A stretch of 64,000 nt of DNA, taken from Drosophila miranda. Taxonomy: Eukaryota; Arthropoda; Insecta; Diptera; Drosophilidae. Every line of letters starts with the position of its first letter. Positions within the stretch are counted from its first letter, which is position 1. The stretch covers positions 9,300,001 through 9,364,000 of the forward strand of contig NC_046674.1 in NCBI RefSeq assembly GCF_003369915.1. The letters run 5' to 3'. Below, one piece after another: positions 23,837 to 37,862 of the stretch. Under the pieces are notes generated by a model, which saw only the letters and a program-made list of their open reading frames with translations, was not told the DNA's origin and ran no database searches. The position numbers were made by a program, and so were the translations under genes.

Positions 23837-25017
23837 TCATAACGTTAAAGGCTGATCCCAAATCGACTGATCTTCTCCGTCCACTATCTGCTTCATTCGA
23901 GTGTATAACGCCTGCGGGGCTGTGCCAGTGACCTCACGAATTCTTTTTATAACCAGCGGTTCTGTGAGATTATCCAATTTATCTGAATCTGCCGATGGAA
24001 AAATGCATACTGTACTAATAGTTTTTGATGGATTACAATATGGGAACTTACTTCCCACGGGAATGTATCCAGCCAATTCACAGAATCCCACATTAAAGTC
24101 AGCCAAATCCTTGTTGACACAGTAGTGGGATCGCGCAAAGACAAATACTTGCACACTGCCCCGCTTGCCAGGTCGTCGATCCTGGGTAATGAACAGATTG
24201 TGGGGTATATTCTGTCCACACATCCAATTGGCAAGCTTTTGCAGGTTGTTAACCTTCTCCTGCACCTCGGCCTCGTCGTCATTGGCCTCGAAGACCACAC
24301 AGATCGCCTCGGTAGGCATCGACTGGCTCAAACGATACACATACCCACCGGCCAGCTCTTGCAGTTCCACGTTATTTATGTACAGATCTCTGGGCAGGTA
24401 CAGCAGGTGGAAGTGCAGGTGATTCACGGAGGCCAAAGCCCCAGGACTGTTGTAGCCCATGCGAATGTCACTGTCGTCTAGGCCCCGCATGAAGCTGATG
24501 CAAAATTTCAGCGAATGAGCAGTGATTCTTTGCACCAGATTGTTCTTCACGTCGGGACAGACGACAGTGTGGAACCTAGTGAGGGGGCTCCTGTTGATTA
24601 TCATCTGGACGTCGGTATTGTCAACGTCGTCAATGGTCATCATCACCTCCAGGGCGTCGACCTTGTTGAAGTTGAACTGCTTTGGCTTGAACGTGGGATT
24701 GAGGTTCTCAATGGTCTGAGGGATGCGGCGCTTCAGTGTGCGATCTGGATTGAGCTATATCAAAGGACGATGTAACTGAATTTTTTGTTTATTTGTGGGC
24801 TTCCACTTACCTCGGTGTAGAACTGGTACTTTCCCGGCAGTACACGACTTTGGCGGGTCTTCTCCAGTTGGTACGCGAAGAGGCCGGGTATCTCGTGCAG
24901 CTGCTCCCATCTCACCTTGAGTGAATTTAGGTAGTGTGGTGCTTTTGCCTCCAGGGTGGTAACGTACTTTTCCTTGCTTTGGGTCCGTTTCTTTTTCGGC
25001 TTTTCCTCACTCGCCAT
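23837..25017 (-). CDS. GDP-D-glucose phosphorylase 1 (GDPGP1/VTC2-like)
   Basis: This HIT-superfamily enzyme removes mis-made GDP-D-glucose. Exons are 24811-25017 and 24754 downwards. The histidine-triad motif is visible as HLHFHLLYLP near residue 180. The second exon is open throughout to the TGA at 23837, but bases 23989-24051 look like a 63-nt intron (GTAAGT donor, pyrimidine-rich end, CAG acceptor). It is a multiple of three with no stop, so it can be read either way: 353 aa if spliced, 374 aa if retained. The family match extends from PGLFAYQLEKTRQSRVLPG through the conserved VNHLHFH region. The start ATG is the first in frame, followed by a basic segment (KPKKKRTQSK). Confidence 0.93.
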
Positions 25018-25414
25018 GGCCACTTTCCAAGCAACGGAGCGCGCAACAACAAATACTGGCAGGGTTACCAAGCTCTTCCAAGAATTCCGCCTCTGGACTA
25101 ATTCTGTCGCCGTAGCTTGTTTAAAGCGAGCACTAAGAAGCTTCCAAGCATCGCAATAGTATTGTGTTAATTTTCGAAAGGTACGCGCGTACATAGTGTG
25201 TGAATTTGGAGAGAAATTAATATTTATTTACATATTAGATTTTGTTTCTTGTCTCTGACAATTGTATCCCAGTCAGCTGTTTATAAAGTTATCGGCACTC
25301 TAGTTTCGATTTGTTGATTTTAATCCTCTTTTCTTTTAAGATTTGAAATTAAGAAATCAGGCCTTAACCCACCTCCGTTGCTTTGCATGATAGTTTTATA
25401 ATAAACCTAAAGTA
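25018..25414. promoter_or_regulatory. Divergent GDPGP1 / SAC3D1 promoter region
   Basis: A spacer of about 400 nt between two divergently transcribed start codons, so the two genes likely share a bidirectional promoter. I see no TATA box and no perfect DRE or Motif 1. Confidence 0.5.
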
Positions 25415-26764
25415 ATGCGGAGCCCCTTAGAGAAGTGTGATTTCCTACAAATGGCCAAGATCCAAGGCACCTGTAATGAATTCTGCCCCAATGCCGAGAT
25501 GGAAATGTAAGTTCCAGGTTCCAATAGGTTAATATTAACTATTCATGTTGCTCCCAGGCGGGTGCGCGAGAGAATGCTTCACTTTTTTGAGCTCAAGAAT
25601 GGACAAAAAAACGTGCCCGGGATCCTGGTCAAAGAATTCACCCGCTCTGCCGCTGACGTCAAAATGCCCAAGGGCGAGGATATGCGCACGAAGGAATGTT
25701 TGACTCGGACTGTTGAATATCTCCTAAAAGAGTAAGAATTTTGGATTTTAACATAAGGATAAGCCTGTCTTGTTGATCACCTGCCTCTTGCAGTATTGTA
25801 ATGGATAACCGAATGCCCTACCGCATGGCATATGATTTCATTTTCGATCGCCTGCGTGCCGTGCGCCGCGAGATTGTCATTCAGATGTTTGATGCCCAAC
25901 AGACCGCAAAACTCCTGGAGCCAATTGTGATGTTTCTGGCCTACAGCAGATACCGTCTGTGTGACGAGCCAATTGAACTGTTCGATGCAAAGATATGCGA
26001 CCAGCATCTCCAGGATTGTCTTACTGGAGTGCTCCGCTGCTATAAGACTCTTGACGAAGATGAATCGAAAAGCCGTCATACAATTCGTGATATTCAACGA
26101 CGTTGTTTCATCGAGTCTGTGTATCAAGTGTTCAATTTGGGCTACCCGGAATCCATGGAGCGCGCCCTTACCCTGCCGGACCATGTTCGCCAGGATCCAA
26201 CGTTTAAGATCTGCTTTCAGATGAGCCTTTTCTACCATCAAGGGAATCTTTACCGCGTCCTAATGGGATTGCCCAAACTGCCCCACATACTCTGTGCCTT
26301 GGCCGCCACGAAGTTACAGACGATGAGACGGTAATGTAAAATATGAGTGCTTTTCTTTAGATGCTGACGTTTTTCCTTTCAACTCTACTTCTAGACGGGT
26401 TCTTCAAATGTTTACGCATGCCTATAACAAGCAGTTCAATGTCCCGGGCTCTTACTTGTTGCGTGTGATGCTAATCGACTCGCCAGAGCATTTGAAACAG
26501 CAGTGCGGGCATTACGGCCTGGAAGTAAGCAAGGAGTTCGAGCGCGTGCCGGTGCTTTGTAGCAGGTCAATTGTGCAGACACCCAGCCAAACAAAAGTGC
26601 TGCATATACCCGGAGCTGGCAGTGTCCCCAAGGCGGTGCGATTTAATAAGTCTGACTTTATAAACTCTGCTGAGACAATTAAGGAGCAGCATGAACCGTT
26701 CGTTGATTCCAAACTAAAACTAGTTTATTTGCCAGAAGTTTTACTTCTTAAAAAATTTGTTTGA
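25415..26764 (+). CDS. SAC3/GANP-domain protein (SAC3D1-like)
   Basis: Four exons (25415-25506, 25558-25731, 25794-26330, 26395-26764), three introns of 51-64 nt, 390 aa. It starts with the CNEFCPNAEM motif typical of SAC3 N-termini, then a helical SAC3/PCI region with RTVEYLLKDIV and the DRMR-like DNRMPYRMAYDFIFDRLRAVR. SAC3 proteins scaffold TREX-2 mRNA export. This short paralogue corresponds to vertebrate SAC3D1/SHD1, which has been linked to centrosomes, rather than to the long GANP/xmas type. The exact role in flies is not shown by the sequence. I believe the D. melanogaster counterpart is CG3437. Confidence 0.92.
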
Positions 26765-29712
<2,948 letters not shown>

Positions 29713-30359
29713 CTATCAGTGACCGTCAATGTGTCCCTGAATAGAACCGTGGCCTGAGTGAGAAGACTGGCCCCAGTCCTGGGCACTCTACAAGTCGAGT
29801 CGCGAGCAGGAGTGTATTATCTGGCTAGATAACTGGCGGATAGCAAGCCAACCAACCCGATTGTACAGTTAGTTATACAGAGCAGGGCCATTAATCTATG
29901 GCGGAGTTTAATATTGTAATCTACGAAACGGAGAGCCTGTGGAGCGTGTGACGACCGCATGCTGCTCCTTTGCAAACTCTAAGTAAGTTGTTTTTCTTAA
30001 ATTGAATATGTAGTAATTTTAAAGCCAGGCCAATGCATGGATGGAGATAAATAGAGGATCGATCGCTCAGTCGACAGTTCGGCTCGGCTCGGCAGTTTAG
30101 ATTGTAAGAATAATTGTAAAGGCCCAAAGTCCCTAAAATCCACCACAAAATAGCTATCACTATCACTATAACTATACTATATATTGTATATATATATATA
30201 TATATATATATAACTTTTACTACCATCTGCATCCGAATGCATTTGGCATTTCTGATTTGGATCTATTCGTGTGCAGTCTCCACTCGAATAACAAAACACT
30301 GCACCCCCAAACTTTTCTATACACACAACGCCCCAATCCTACAATATTTAATACGCATA

Positions 30360-30378
30360 CCCCCCCCCCCCCCCCCCC
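30360..30378. repeat. Poly-C homopolymer, 19 nt
   Basis: An uninterrupted C run in the presumed phol 3' UTR, the second such run in the window. Confidence 0.9.
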
Positions 30379-30586
30379 ATAGGCTATCTACATATATTTT
30401 TGTAATGAATTGTAACATTTAGAGCATTGAACTGCAAAGTAACGTTTAAAGTACGGATAAATAGAAGCAGCAGAGTAATTTTTTTAGCGCGTAAACGTAA
30501 TTAAAAAAATGGAAAACACTTCAATTCGATTGTACAAGTTAACCAAGTCGGCATAAACAAGGGAGTACCTCTTTCAAAATTATACA

Positions 30587-30592
30587 AATAAA
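30587..30592 (+). terminator. Poly(A) signal, probably phol
   Basis: AATAAA about 870 nt downstream of the phol stop, on the same strand. Confidence 0.55.
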
Positions 30593-30986
30593 AACACGAA
30601 AAGAATTCAAAAGTAAAGGCCCATTATATTCATCATATTCAGATTTATTCCCTAACTATTATTTCGCATCCAACACTCGAGCGCGTAAGGATTACGGAGT
30701 ACGTATAAACCAAGGCTACCTTAAACAGTGCTGGGCTGCCAGTGGCTGCCATTCAGGCTGCAGATCCACAAACGATTAACATATACAGGAACTCCACCTT
30801 ATCCGGCTGGGCTGTGATGTGATTGATGTGTAAGCAAACGCCTTGTGGAGTGCATGTGGATGTGAATGTGGATTAGATAAAGCTGGCGCGTGGAGAGGCA
30901 CGGCACAATTACAGATACACAGATATTCAATTATTGGAAAAACAGAAGTAAACACACGGTGTGACTCAGTGGCGGCTCCGCTTCAG

Positions 30987-31462
30987 TTATATGACCTTGA
31001 CACCTTGTCCTTGATGCGCGCCGGGTAAGATATCCGCAATAAGTGTGTTGGGTGAGATTAGTCCGGCCAGAGAGAGCAGCACCGAATAGTTGAAGTACCA
31101 GAATACGCAGAAGAGCACCATAAAGAGCACGTCTGTGAATGAGAGCAATAATTGAGAAGGCGTCGGTCGTGATAAGCCTGATAATTCGCACTAAATGTGT
31201 GACGAATTGGACAATTCCTTGGCTAATAAAGAGAGAATCTTTGTTCCAATACTTACGTATCGTTACACGTTCCCATTTCTCCACCATATATAGCTCAGTA
31301 ACCTGAGGAAATCAAAAAACATGAAGCCAATTAACGACACGAAAGATACCGACAACCAATTAGCTCTTGGAATACGCTTCTTGAATACACAATGCCCATA
31401 CACACCATGAGGTAACGGAACCACCAGTAGCTGGCAAACTCCACAACATTGTCAAGAATCAT
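30987..31462 (-). CDS. Serine palmitoyltransferase small subunit (ssSPT, SPTSSA-like)
   Basis: This gene has three short minus-strand exons, 31406-31462, 31257-31302 and 30987-31132, which splice in phase to an 82-aa protein. The N-terminal FASYWWFRYLMVTELYMVEKWER fragment matches the ssSPT signature (YxYL.VTALYMLEPWER in vertebrates), in which the Met after LY sets acyl-CoA preference. Two hydrophobic segments (about residues 12-26 and 35-60) fit an ER-membrane activator of the SPTLC1/SPTLC2 dimer, the first step of sphingolipid synthesis. The C-terminal tail (about 20 residues) is longer than in vertebrates. D. melanogaster ghiberti is the known ssSPT; I think this is its orthologue but leave the symbol blank. 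The gene is divergent from XRCC4. Confidence 0.88.
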
Positions 31463-32155
31463 GTTGTCCTTTCGATAAATTCAAACAATAAAACGTAAAC
31501 TAGAAGCGGAAAATTAGCGCGTTTTAAGTGGTCGAATTTAATTTCTCCCCCTGACTTTATACAAAAAGAGAATTTTCAGTGATGTGCAGTACTTGAATCA
31601 GAGTGCTGGAAAAGTCATACAAGCATCAGCTGTTCAGTGCTGCCATTTTAGTTTATTTAAAGCTAGATTTTTCTTATTTTCAAATCAAATAGCTATAAAA
31701 CTTATAGCTTGAAATCTAGCTTATTTAAAATTTCATTTAATAATTATGTTCATAAAACATATTGCGTCCAATGCAAGCATGACACAAACTAGAAAAGGTA
31801 TTTCTTGTTAGAAAGTCCTCAAAAACAGAGAAGCAAAAGGCTGCACTTTGTTTGTACATTGCTGAGCACTCGGCCATAGCATAATGAAGTGGATAAAATC
31901 ATGCCGTTAATTTAATTAAAAATTCAAAAATAAGTATAAATAAAATTCACTTATCCTTTATGTTGATGTGTTTTTGTGGTTACTTGTTTTTAAGCTTTTT
32001 TTAATTTTTAGCTTATTCTACTTATTTTTTCTTCAATCTAGCTTATGGTGACTCTCAAACTCTGGCAACACTGCAGCTGTTTGGTAGCGAACAGTAAAAG
32101 AATTGTTTACAAAACATTGTGAAACAAGATTAGAATAATAATAGTAAAACAAATA
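31463..32155. promoter_or_regulatory. Divergent ssSPT / XRCC4 upstream region
   Basis: About 690 nt of AT-rich sequence between two divergent start codons. It contains a short imperfect palindrome around TAGCTATAAAACTTATAGCT (31690-31709) and AGCTTATT/AATAAGCT-like words. No TATA/DRE arrangement is convincing and no gene is seen. Confidence 0.45.
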
Positions 32156-32866
32156 ATGACATGTTTCGTTGTTAAGCTGCTTCAACGCACCCAACTGTCC
32201 CACAGCCAAGTGGATGTAAAGCCCTTCATCTACGCCCGCTGCAACTGGCTGGACGACGAGGCCGAGTTCCACTTCCTGTCCACATTCAACAACCAAAATT
32301 ATCGGGGCATTCTGAAATATACGGAAATACGCAGTGCCGCCAATGATCTCGACCTGGAGTACGAAGCATTCCTTGCCGAATGCAAGAAAGCCCTCACTAC
32401 GCACATGGGATTGACCGGTTTCGACTACGAGATATCCCAAGAGGACGAGCAGCCACAGGCCTTCAAACTGTACAAATGCGCCGGCTACGAGACGCTATAC
32501 CTGGATATTCCGCTCAAGAAGGTGTCCAACTGCTATCAGCTGCTGGATGGAGCCATTGATCTGGGCCAGCAGCAGGCAACGCCGGTTCCTTCCCCAGATA
32601 TTGAGCAGAAAACAAAGGTTATGCTCGAAGAGTACGAGAAATACGTGACGGAATCCAAACAAAAAGAGACGGAAATGCTGAAAAAGTTCATTCTACTTAT
32701 AAATAGCAAAAAGGCGCACATCAGAGATCTGAAGAGGCAGCTGGAGGAGCGACCAGAAAGGCATTCCAAGCAGAGAAAAATCATCTCCGATAGTGAGGAC
32801 ACCGACAAAGATGAGGAGGAGTTTGGTGCGGCCACGCAAGCAATGAATATCGAAAATGACTCGTAG
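32156..32866 (+). CDS. XRCC4 homologue (non-homologous end joining)
   Basis: A single-exon gene of 236 aa. XRCC4 dimerises through a coiled coil and stabilises DNA ligase IV in end joining. The N-terminal globular head is visible (residues about 1-125, with YARCNWLDDEAEFHFLS and GFDYEISQ). A long charged helix follows (about 145-200: MLEEYEKYVTESKQKETEML...LKRQLEERPE) and then an acidic, Ser-containing tail (SDSEDTDKDEEE). The protein is about 100 residues shorter than human XRCC4, mostly in the tail. I believe D. melanogaster CG3448 is the orthologue. An AATAAA follows about 130 nt after the stop. Confidence 0.87.
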   Translation: MTCFVVKLLQRTQLSHSQVDVKPFIYARCNWLDDEAEFHFLSTFNNQNYRGILKYTEIRSAANDLDLEYEAFLAECKKALTTHMGLTGFDYEISQEDEQPQAFKLYKCAGYETLYLDIPLKKVSNCYQLLDGAIDLGQQQATPVPSPDIEQKTKVMLEEYEKYVTESKQKETEMLKKFILLINSKKAHIRDLKRQLEERPERHSKQRKIISDSEDTDKDEEEFGAATQAMNIENDS

Positions 32867-32999
32867 CATGCTCCTATAGCACTAGCACACCCCCCGCAAC
32901 GATACATCTTACATTGAGTCCGTGCTTGAATTGTATTTCTCTTCTTGCTTGTTTCGTTTTGTTTTAGTTCTTTTCTTTTCGATTGTTTTGATTTTGTAA

Positions 33000-33005
33000 A
33001 ATAAA
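33000..33005 (+). terminator. Poly(A) signal for XRCC4
   Basis: AATAAA 134 nt after the XRCC4 stop codon, on the same strand. Confidence 0.6.
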
Positions 33006-33435
33006 TTAGCTTTATAATGTATGTATATGTATATATGTATAAATAAACAACAAATAGACTTTAAACATAATACATTAAATTACCAGCAAATATATGCAAT
33101 AGACGTGTGTGTGGTGTGGCTTACAATTAGACCAACAGAAGATCGTTTTGGAATAAGTTACAATATATGCATATGTAGTTCTCGTTGCAGTTGTTGGAAT
33201 TTCCACAGAAAATAAAGTAATTCAAGTCGTTAATAAACAAAATACAAATACCATTTAAAATACGAAAAAACGGAAAGCCTGGTACATAATCGTGTGTGTG
33301 TTAATATGTATATGCGCTATCATATAGACGTTATGTATATAAGACGATAATGTTTAGGTTTAGGGTGTGGGTAACATTTGAAAGAGTAAACAATTACGAG
33401 CTGATGGTGTAGTGGAGGATCCGGCCGGTGATCAC

Positions 33436-36400
33436 TCAGAGTGCAAGCAGATCCTCATCGGCGCCAGGTTTCTTTGGTGTCTTTCGTAAGCTGTCGCCTC
33501 CAGATCCTGTCGTGTTCGTATTCGTGGCACTGGCGGCAGAATTCGATGCATTGATCGTTGGAAGATTTTCAGCGGCAGCGGCGCGTTCCTCAAGAAATTT
33601 GTCAAACTCTGAGCTGGTCAGCTCCTCGATCCCATCGACGTCCTTCTGTGGTGGGTGGAAGCAGAAAACGCTCAATAATCATGATCAATGATCCACACAA
33701 ATGGGGTAAAGGATGTGAAAGAAGCAGAAAAAACAAAAGTAATTGATGTTAAATGAAGAACCAAGGACGAATATGTGCGTGTGTGTGTCTGTGTGTAAGA
33801 TGAGCTTAGAAAAAGGACTAGATGCAAAGTATTTTTGTTTTTTGTTGCTACTTACTGAGCTGCCCAACCACGCCTCCATTTCATCGATCTCATTCTCTTT
33901 CGTCGACTGTTTGGGCGTGCCACACAGAATAAACACAGAAGAAACCCAAAAAAGGGAAACGAACGAAGGAACCAAACAAAATTTGCATAAAACCAAGAAA
34001 CAAAACAAATGTTCGAAATTTGTAATCAATAAATGAATGGCCAAACGAGGATTTAAGATTTAAAGTAAGGAAACAGATCGAACGCCATTAGTTAGATCGC
34101 TTGCCGGCGGCGTGATTACTCACTTTACTTACCACCGGCGGTTCGCCGGCTGCCCGTAGTGGTTGCTGCTGTGGCTGTTGCTGCTTCTGTGGTTGTTTGT
34201 AGGGCGAGGCCACGCCACCGACACTGCCGGCAGCCGCGTCCACCGAGGGAATATCGCGCAGCAAGTCCGTTTTGCTAAGCAAAAGACTGCGTTTTAGGTA
34301 GGTGATACGCAAACAGGTGCACACTGCAACTACTCACTGGTTTCCATCGGTGCGCGATTGCGCCAGCATATCGAACTCGTCGGCAGCTCCTCTGGGGGCT
34401 GCCGCAGCTCCGCTTCCAGCCGCCAGACTGAGCTGGCCAAAGCTCTGGGGTATCTGCTGCAGCTGCTGCTCCTCGCTGCTCTCAATCAAATCGATTAACA
34501 GCTGGTCGCTTTGCGGGGTATTGCTGACGGCAGCAGCAGCTGTGGCAGAGGGCGGCGGGGGAAGCGAGGCCACAACTGCACCCGTTCCTGGGGTCACGCC
34601 AGGCAGACCCATGGCAGCACCCAGCACTGCCGAGGGCGAGGTGACGACAGCCCCTCCACCCAGTCCCTGGGAGCGGGTCTTCTCGTAACGCTGATGGCGC
34701 AAGAACAAGTTGTTAAGCTCGTCGTTGATGCGCAGAAACTCGGCAGTCAGCTCGTCGTCCTGGACGCGTCCGATCAGATCCACAATGCGCGACTGCATCT
34801 CCTTGCAGGTGGAGGTGAGCTCGTTAAGCAGGGCATAGTCGTCGGGGGTTTCCTGGCCGGGCTTCAGGACGCTCAGCATTTCGCTCAGGATGGACATGTT
34901 GTTGGTGACTATTTCCAGCTCTGATCGCAGCTTGGCCCCCTGTTCTGGTGTCAAATGCAATGGACCGGTACTGGGTGGAGCAGCGGCGGCTGCAGCGGTC
35001 ACGGCTGCCACATGCTGCGGCGATACTGTATGAGCAGCCATCAGCTGTGGATGAGGATGAACCTCCGGCACACTCTAAAATGTGGAACGGGAAAGAGCGG
35101 TCATAGAGAGACCAAAATGACGAGTGGAAGAACTCACCCTCTGCGGCGTATAGATAGGCGCCATGGCATCCAAGTCAGCAACTGGAAACTCGATGCCCTT
35201 GTTCTTCAGCTCCATGTACATCTGTGTGACCCCATTGAGGTCTGGCTGGTTTTTGAAGGCATCCGCCCATATCTGTATGAGGCTAAGGACCTTCTTCTGC
35301 ATGGCAGCAGGCGGATCGTTCTTTGGCCCAATCAGCTTTACCAATTCGTTGATAAAATCCTTTTGTGCCACCAGAACATGGAATGCCTTGCCGCAGTTTT
35401 TCACGCACGTCTCCAGCACGGTCAGTGTGAACATAACCACCTGATTGTTCTTGCCGGCGTTCTGTGAGAGTCGCTTCCGGATGGCACGCATGGCATCACG
35501 GGCCGTGTCCGAGGATTCGTTGATCATATCGCAGATTTCCATATTGGCGGCCCAATTTTCCGAGGCAAGGTTTGCATCGGTGGCAGCCTCTGTAGGGTAG
35601 AGGGTGGGGTTTTAAAAACAATTATAGTTTATTTGTAAGTAGAATGGAATACACATTTTATTATTATTAATACAAATTAATTCAGGCGAGAGAGTGAGGT
35701 CTCTCTCTCCCTCTTCTTTTTTGTTTTAAATTATATTTTGAGTGCAATGACTTTATTTCAGACCAACGCATACGCAAACGCAAATACAGGTGGGTTTCAG
35801 TGCATTCCCATAAGGCAAACCGCAAAACAAAAACAAAAACGCTCAATATATGTATGAAAATATGAAGCAACGAAAGCGCACAGCACCATTGCACAGTCAT
35901 GCTGTCTGTTTGTTTGTTTGTTTGTTTGTCTGCCTGTGTGAGCGTAGCGGGCAAATGGAAATGACTGCGAAAATGTGAAGCAAAGGGAAAAATGAAACCA
36001 ATTAACACATCTATTTTATGTAACTATGGAAGCCGCAAAGGCAAACGCAAAAACCCAAAAAGGTTGGATGACTAATTGCAATTACTTTGAAGAGGAAGGC
36101 AGAGGGCTAGGTGGGGCGAACGAAGCATCAATAACAACGCAGGGAAATGCGTTGCCTATGCCAATAATTATTCTGTGTAATAATCGCAAGCAACAAATTG
36201 CCATACTGCTATCTGTCGCACCTGTCAATGGCCCTCTTTTGATGACAAACACCCTTCCACCCATCTCTACTCGACTCTACTCACTTTCGCCCCCCTCCCA
36301 GCTAATCTTATCAAGAAATTTCGCCATTGCCACTGGGGTTTCGGTTTGGGGTGCATGGTGGGGTGATAGCCGCCTTTACCATAGTAATAGTGAGGCAATA

Positions 36401-36788
36401 ACAAATCAGTTTTCGTTGCTTTGTTGTTCGTGCGAACCCCAAGAAAGTGACGTAGAAAAGGCTAAAAGAAAGTTGTGAAAATTCAATTTTCCAGTGCCTC
36501 AATTTCGCTCTGACACTGCCTCATCTGATGTTATGTTGATGATTGGGCGGCCTAGGGAACGCTGGTAAATGCGCAAATGTACCCACATATGTACTTTTTT
36601 GTGTGGAAAATGTTACGATTTAATCATATACACACCCCCACATCCGGCAGTGCAGCGGGGGAGGGGAGAGCGCAGAGCGGGGGTGGCGCAGCAGCTTTAA
36701 AGGTTTTTCTTTTTTACTCACCTATGCGCTGTCCAACTGGAGTGGAGAAAACATTTCCCAGAGCGCCAACGTTGAAGAATGAAGCCAT
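33436..36788 (-). CDS. Tom1: Tom1, VHS/GAT endosomal ubiquitin adaptor
   Basis: Six minus-strand exons (36722-36788, 35138-35589, 34338-35074, 34133-34274, 33856-33906, 33436-33645), all phase-matched, give 552 aa. The VHS domain runs from about residue 15 ([15 protein letters not shown]...[13 protein letters not shown]) to 155. A GAT domain follows (about 225-310: [19 protein letters not shown]...[15 protein letters not shown]). The C-terminus ends with [16 protein letters not shown], the TOM1 hallmark. Tom1 binds ubiquitin, Tollip and clathrin and sorts cargo on endosomes. Exon 5 is only 51 nt (17 codons, including [13 protein letters not shown]) and keeps frame whether used or skipped. Intron 1 is 1.1 kb; the others are shorter. 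The gene is divergent from Trappc3 and convergent with XRCC4. Confidence 0.94.
35590..36721 (-). other. Tom1 intron 1
   Basis: A 1.1 kb intron with GTGAGT donor and CCTACAG acceptor. It contains a TTTG tetranucleotide run (about 35908-35930). Chance open frames only; no nested gene seen. Confidence 0.7.
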
Positions 36789-37084
36789 TTTAGTGCGCTC
36801 TCTCGCTGCGTATTTGGTTTGGTTTAGTTTTTGCAATGTAACTTAATATTATTTACTGTGTGACACCTGGGTTTTCAGTTTGGTTCGTTCGTTGTGTTTT
36901 TTGTGTTTACATTTCCTCAATTTATTACATGGAAAATACACGGTAACTACACATTTGCTACATAACGGATGGAAAAAGAGGGTATGGACAACAGGCAAAA
37001 CGGCCCAGAAAAAGCAATAAATTTGCCTGTTCTCCATACCTTTCCATAGCCCATTCAATATTGCGACTCATTTTTTCGTTGCAA

Positions 37085-37650
37085 GAGAGAGCAGCAGCGT
37101 GACCGTCTCTCCCTCAAATATATACCGTCTCATACCGATGATAAAAACAAACTTATCCCACTTAACTATTCAAACAGGAGTTAAACCGCAGAAAATAATA
37201 CTGAGATAGAGTGCAATAAACATCGATGTTACCATATATAAAATATCAATATAAGAAATACATATACAGAAATATATTGTTTAATTTTCTAAATATCGAT
37301 AAAAAAAAACGAAGTTATCCCACTTAACCCCCCTCCATTCAAACAGGTGAACAACTTGAGTTAAACCGAGACTTATAATACTGTTTGTAGATCCACCCGA
37401 ACCTTCTTTTTTACTTGTAAAAAGAGCAAGATATCTTTCATGTGAACTGCGCTAAAATTCTTCAAGTTTCAACATTTTCGTGGGAATATATAAATACCCC
37501 TGGTTGACAATGGGTTAATCGTTCTCCGTCCATGATCGCAAATCATATTCCCCGATTTCAATATTCGTTTGAATATTACTAGACCACTTTGACCCTCAGC
37601 TCTGAACTTATAATTTTATGCGACTGATAAATGATTTTCGAAAAAATTCT
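37085..37650 (-). repeat. Dispersed promoter-type repeat, copy 2 (between Tom1 and Trappc3)
   Basis: The left end carries AGCGTGACCGTC (a diverged, reversed Motif 1) followed by ATATACCGTCTCAT, like 57877-57920. It then holds modules shared with 58080-58340: two versions of CTTATCCCACTTAA...TCAAACAGG (37150 and 37310 regions), GATATCTTTCATGTGAACTGCG and the GACAATGGGTTAATCG end. The last part (CCCCGATTTCAATATTCG, ACCCTCAGCTCTG) matches 57975-58030. A DRE lies inside it. The modules are in the same orientation as the 57.9 kb copy but rearranged. Confidence 0.6.
37294..37301. promoter_or_regulatory. DRE (TATCGATA) between Tom1 and Trappc3
   Basis: A perfect TATCGATA in the 1.07 kb divergent spacer, about 505 nt from the Tom1 ATG and 560 nt from the Trappc3 ATG. 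It may serve either gene. Confidence 0.5.
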
Positions 37651-37862
37651 AGTGTTAAGTACTCCAATCTATTGGACTTGTCTAGTGGTCATAAGTTTAA
37701 TGAATAAGTTAGTTTCGTTCATGAACGACTAGTTCATATGCATCCCTGCTGCCAATGCCGTGATTCAGCACTGTACCCTGACAACTCTATTTCGCAGAAA
37801 TCTGAGTCTTTTTTTCTAGTTTTATTGGAGAATTTTAAGACGAGACTTAAAACAACCGAAAA

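Larger units (their letters stand above)
29713..30986. other. Convergent 3' regions of phol and ssSPT
   Basis: This is mainly the phol 3' UTR, with AATAAA at 30587-30592, followed by the 3' UTR of the minus-strand ssSPT gene. It contains a TA run (30184-30213) and a poly-C run (30360-30378). No gene seen. Confidence 0.6.
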
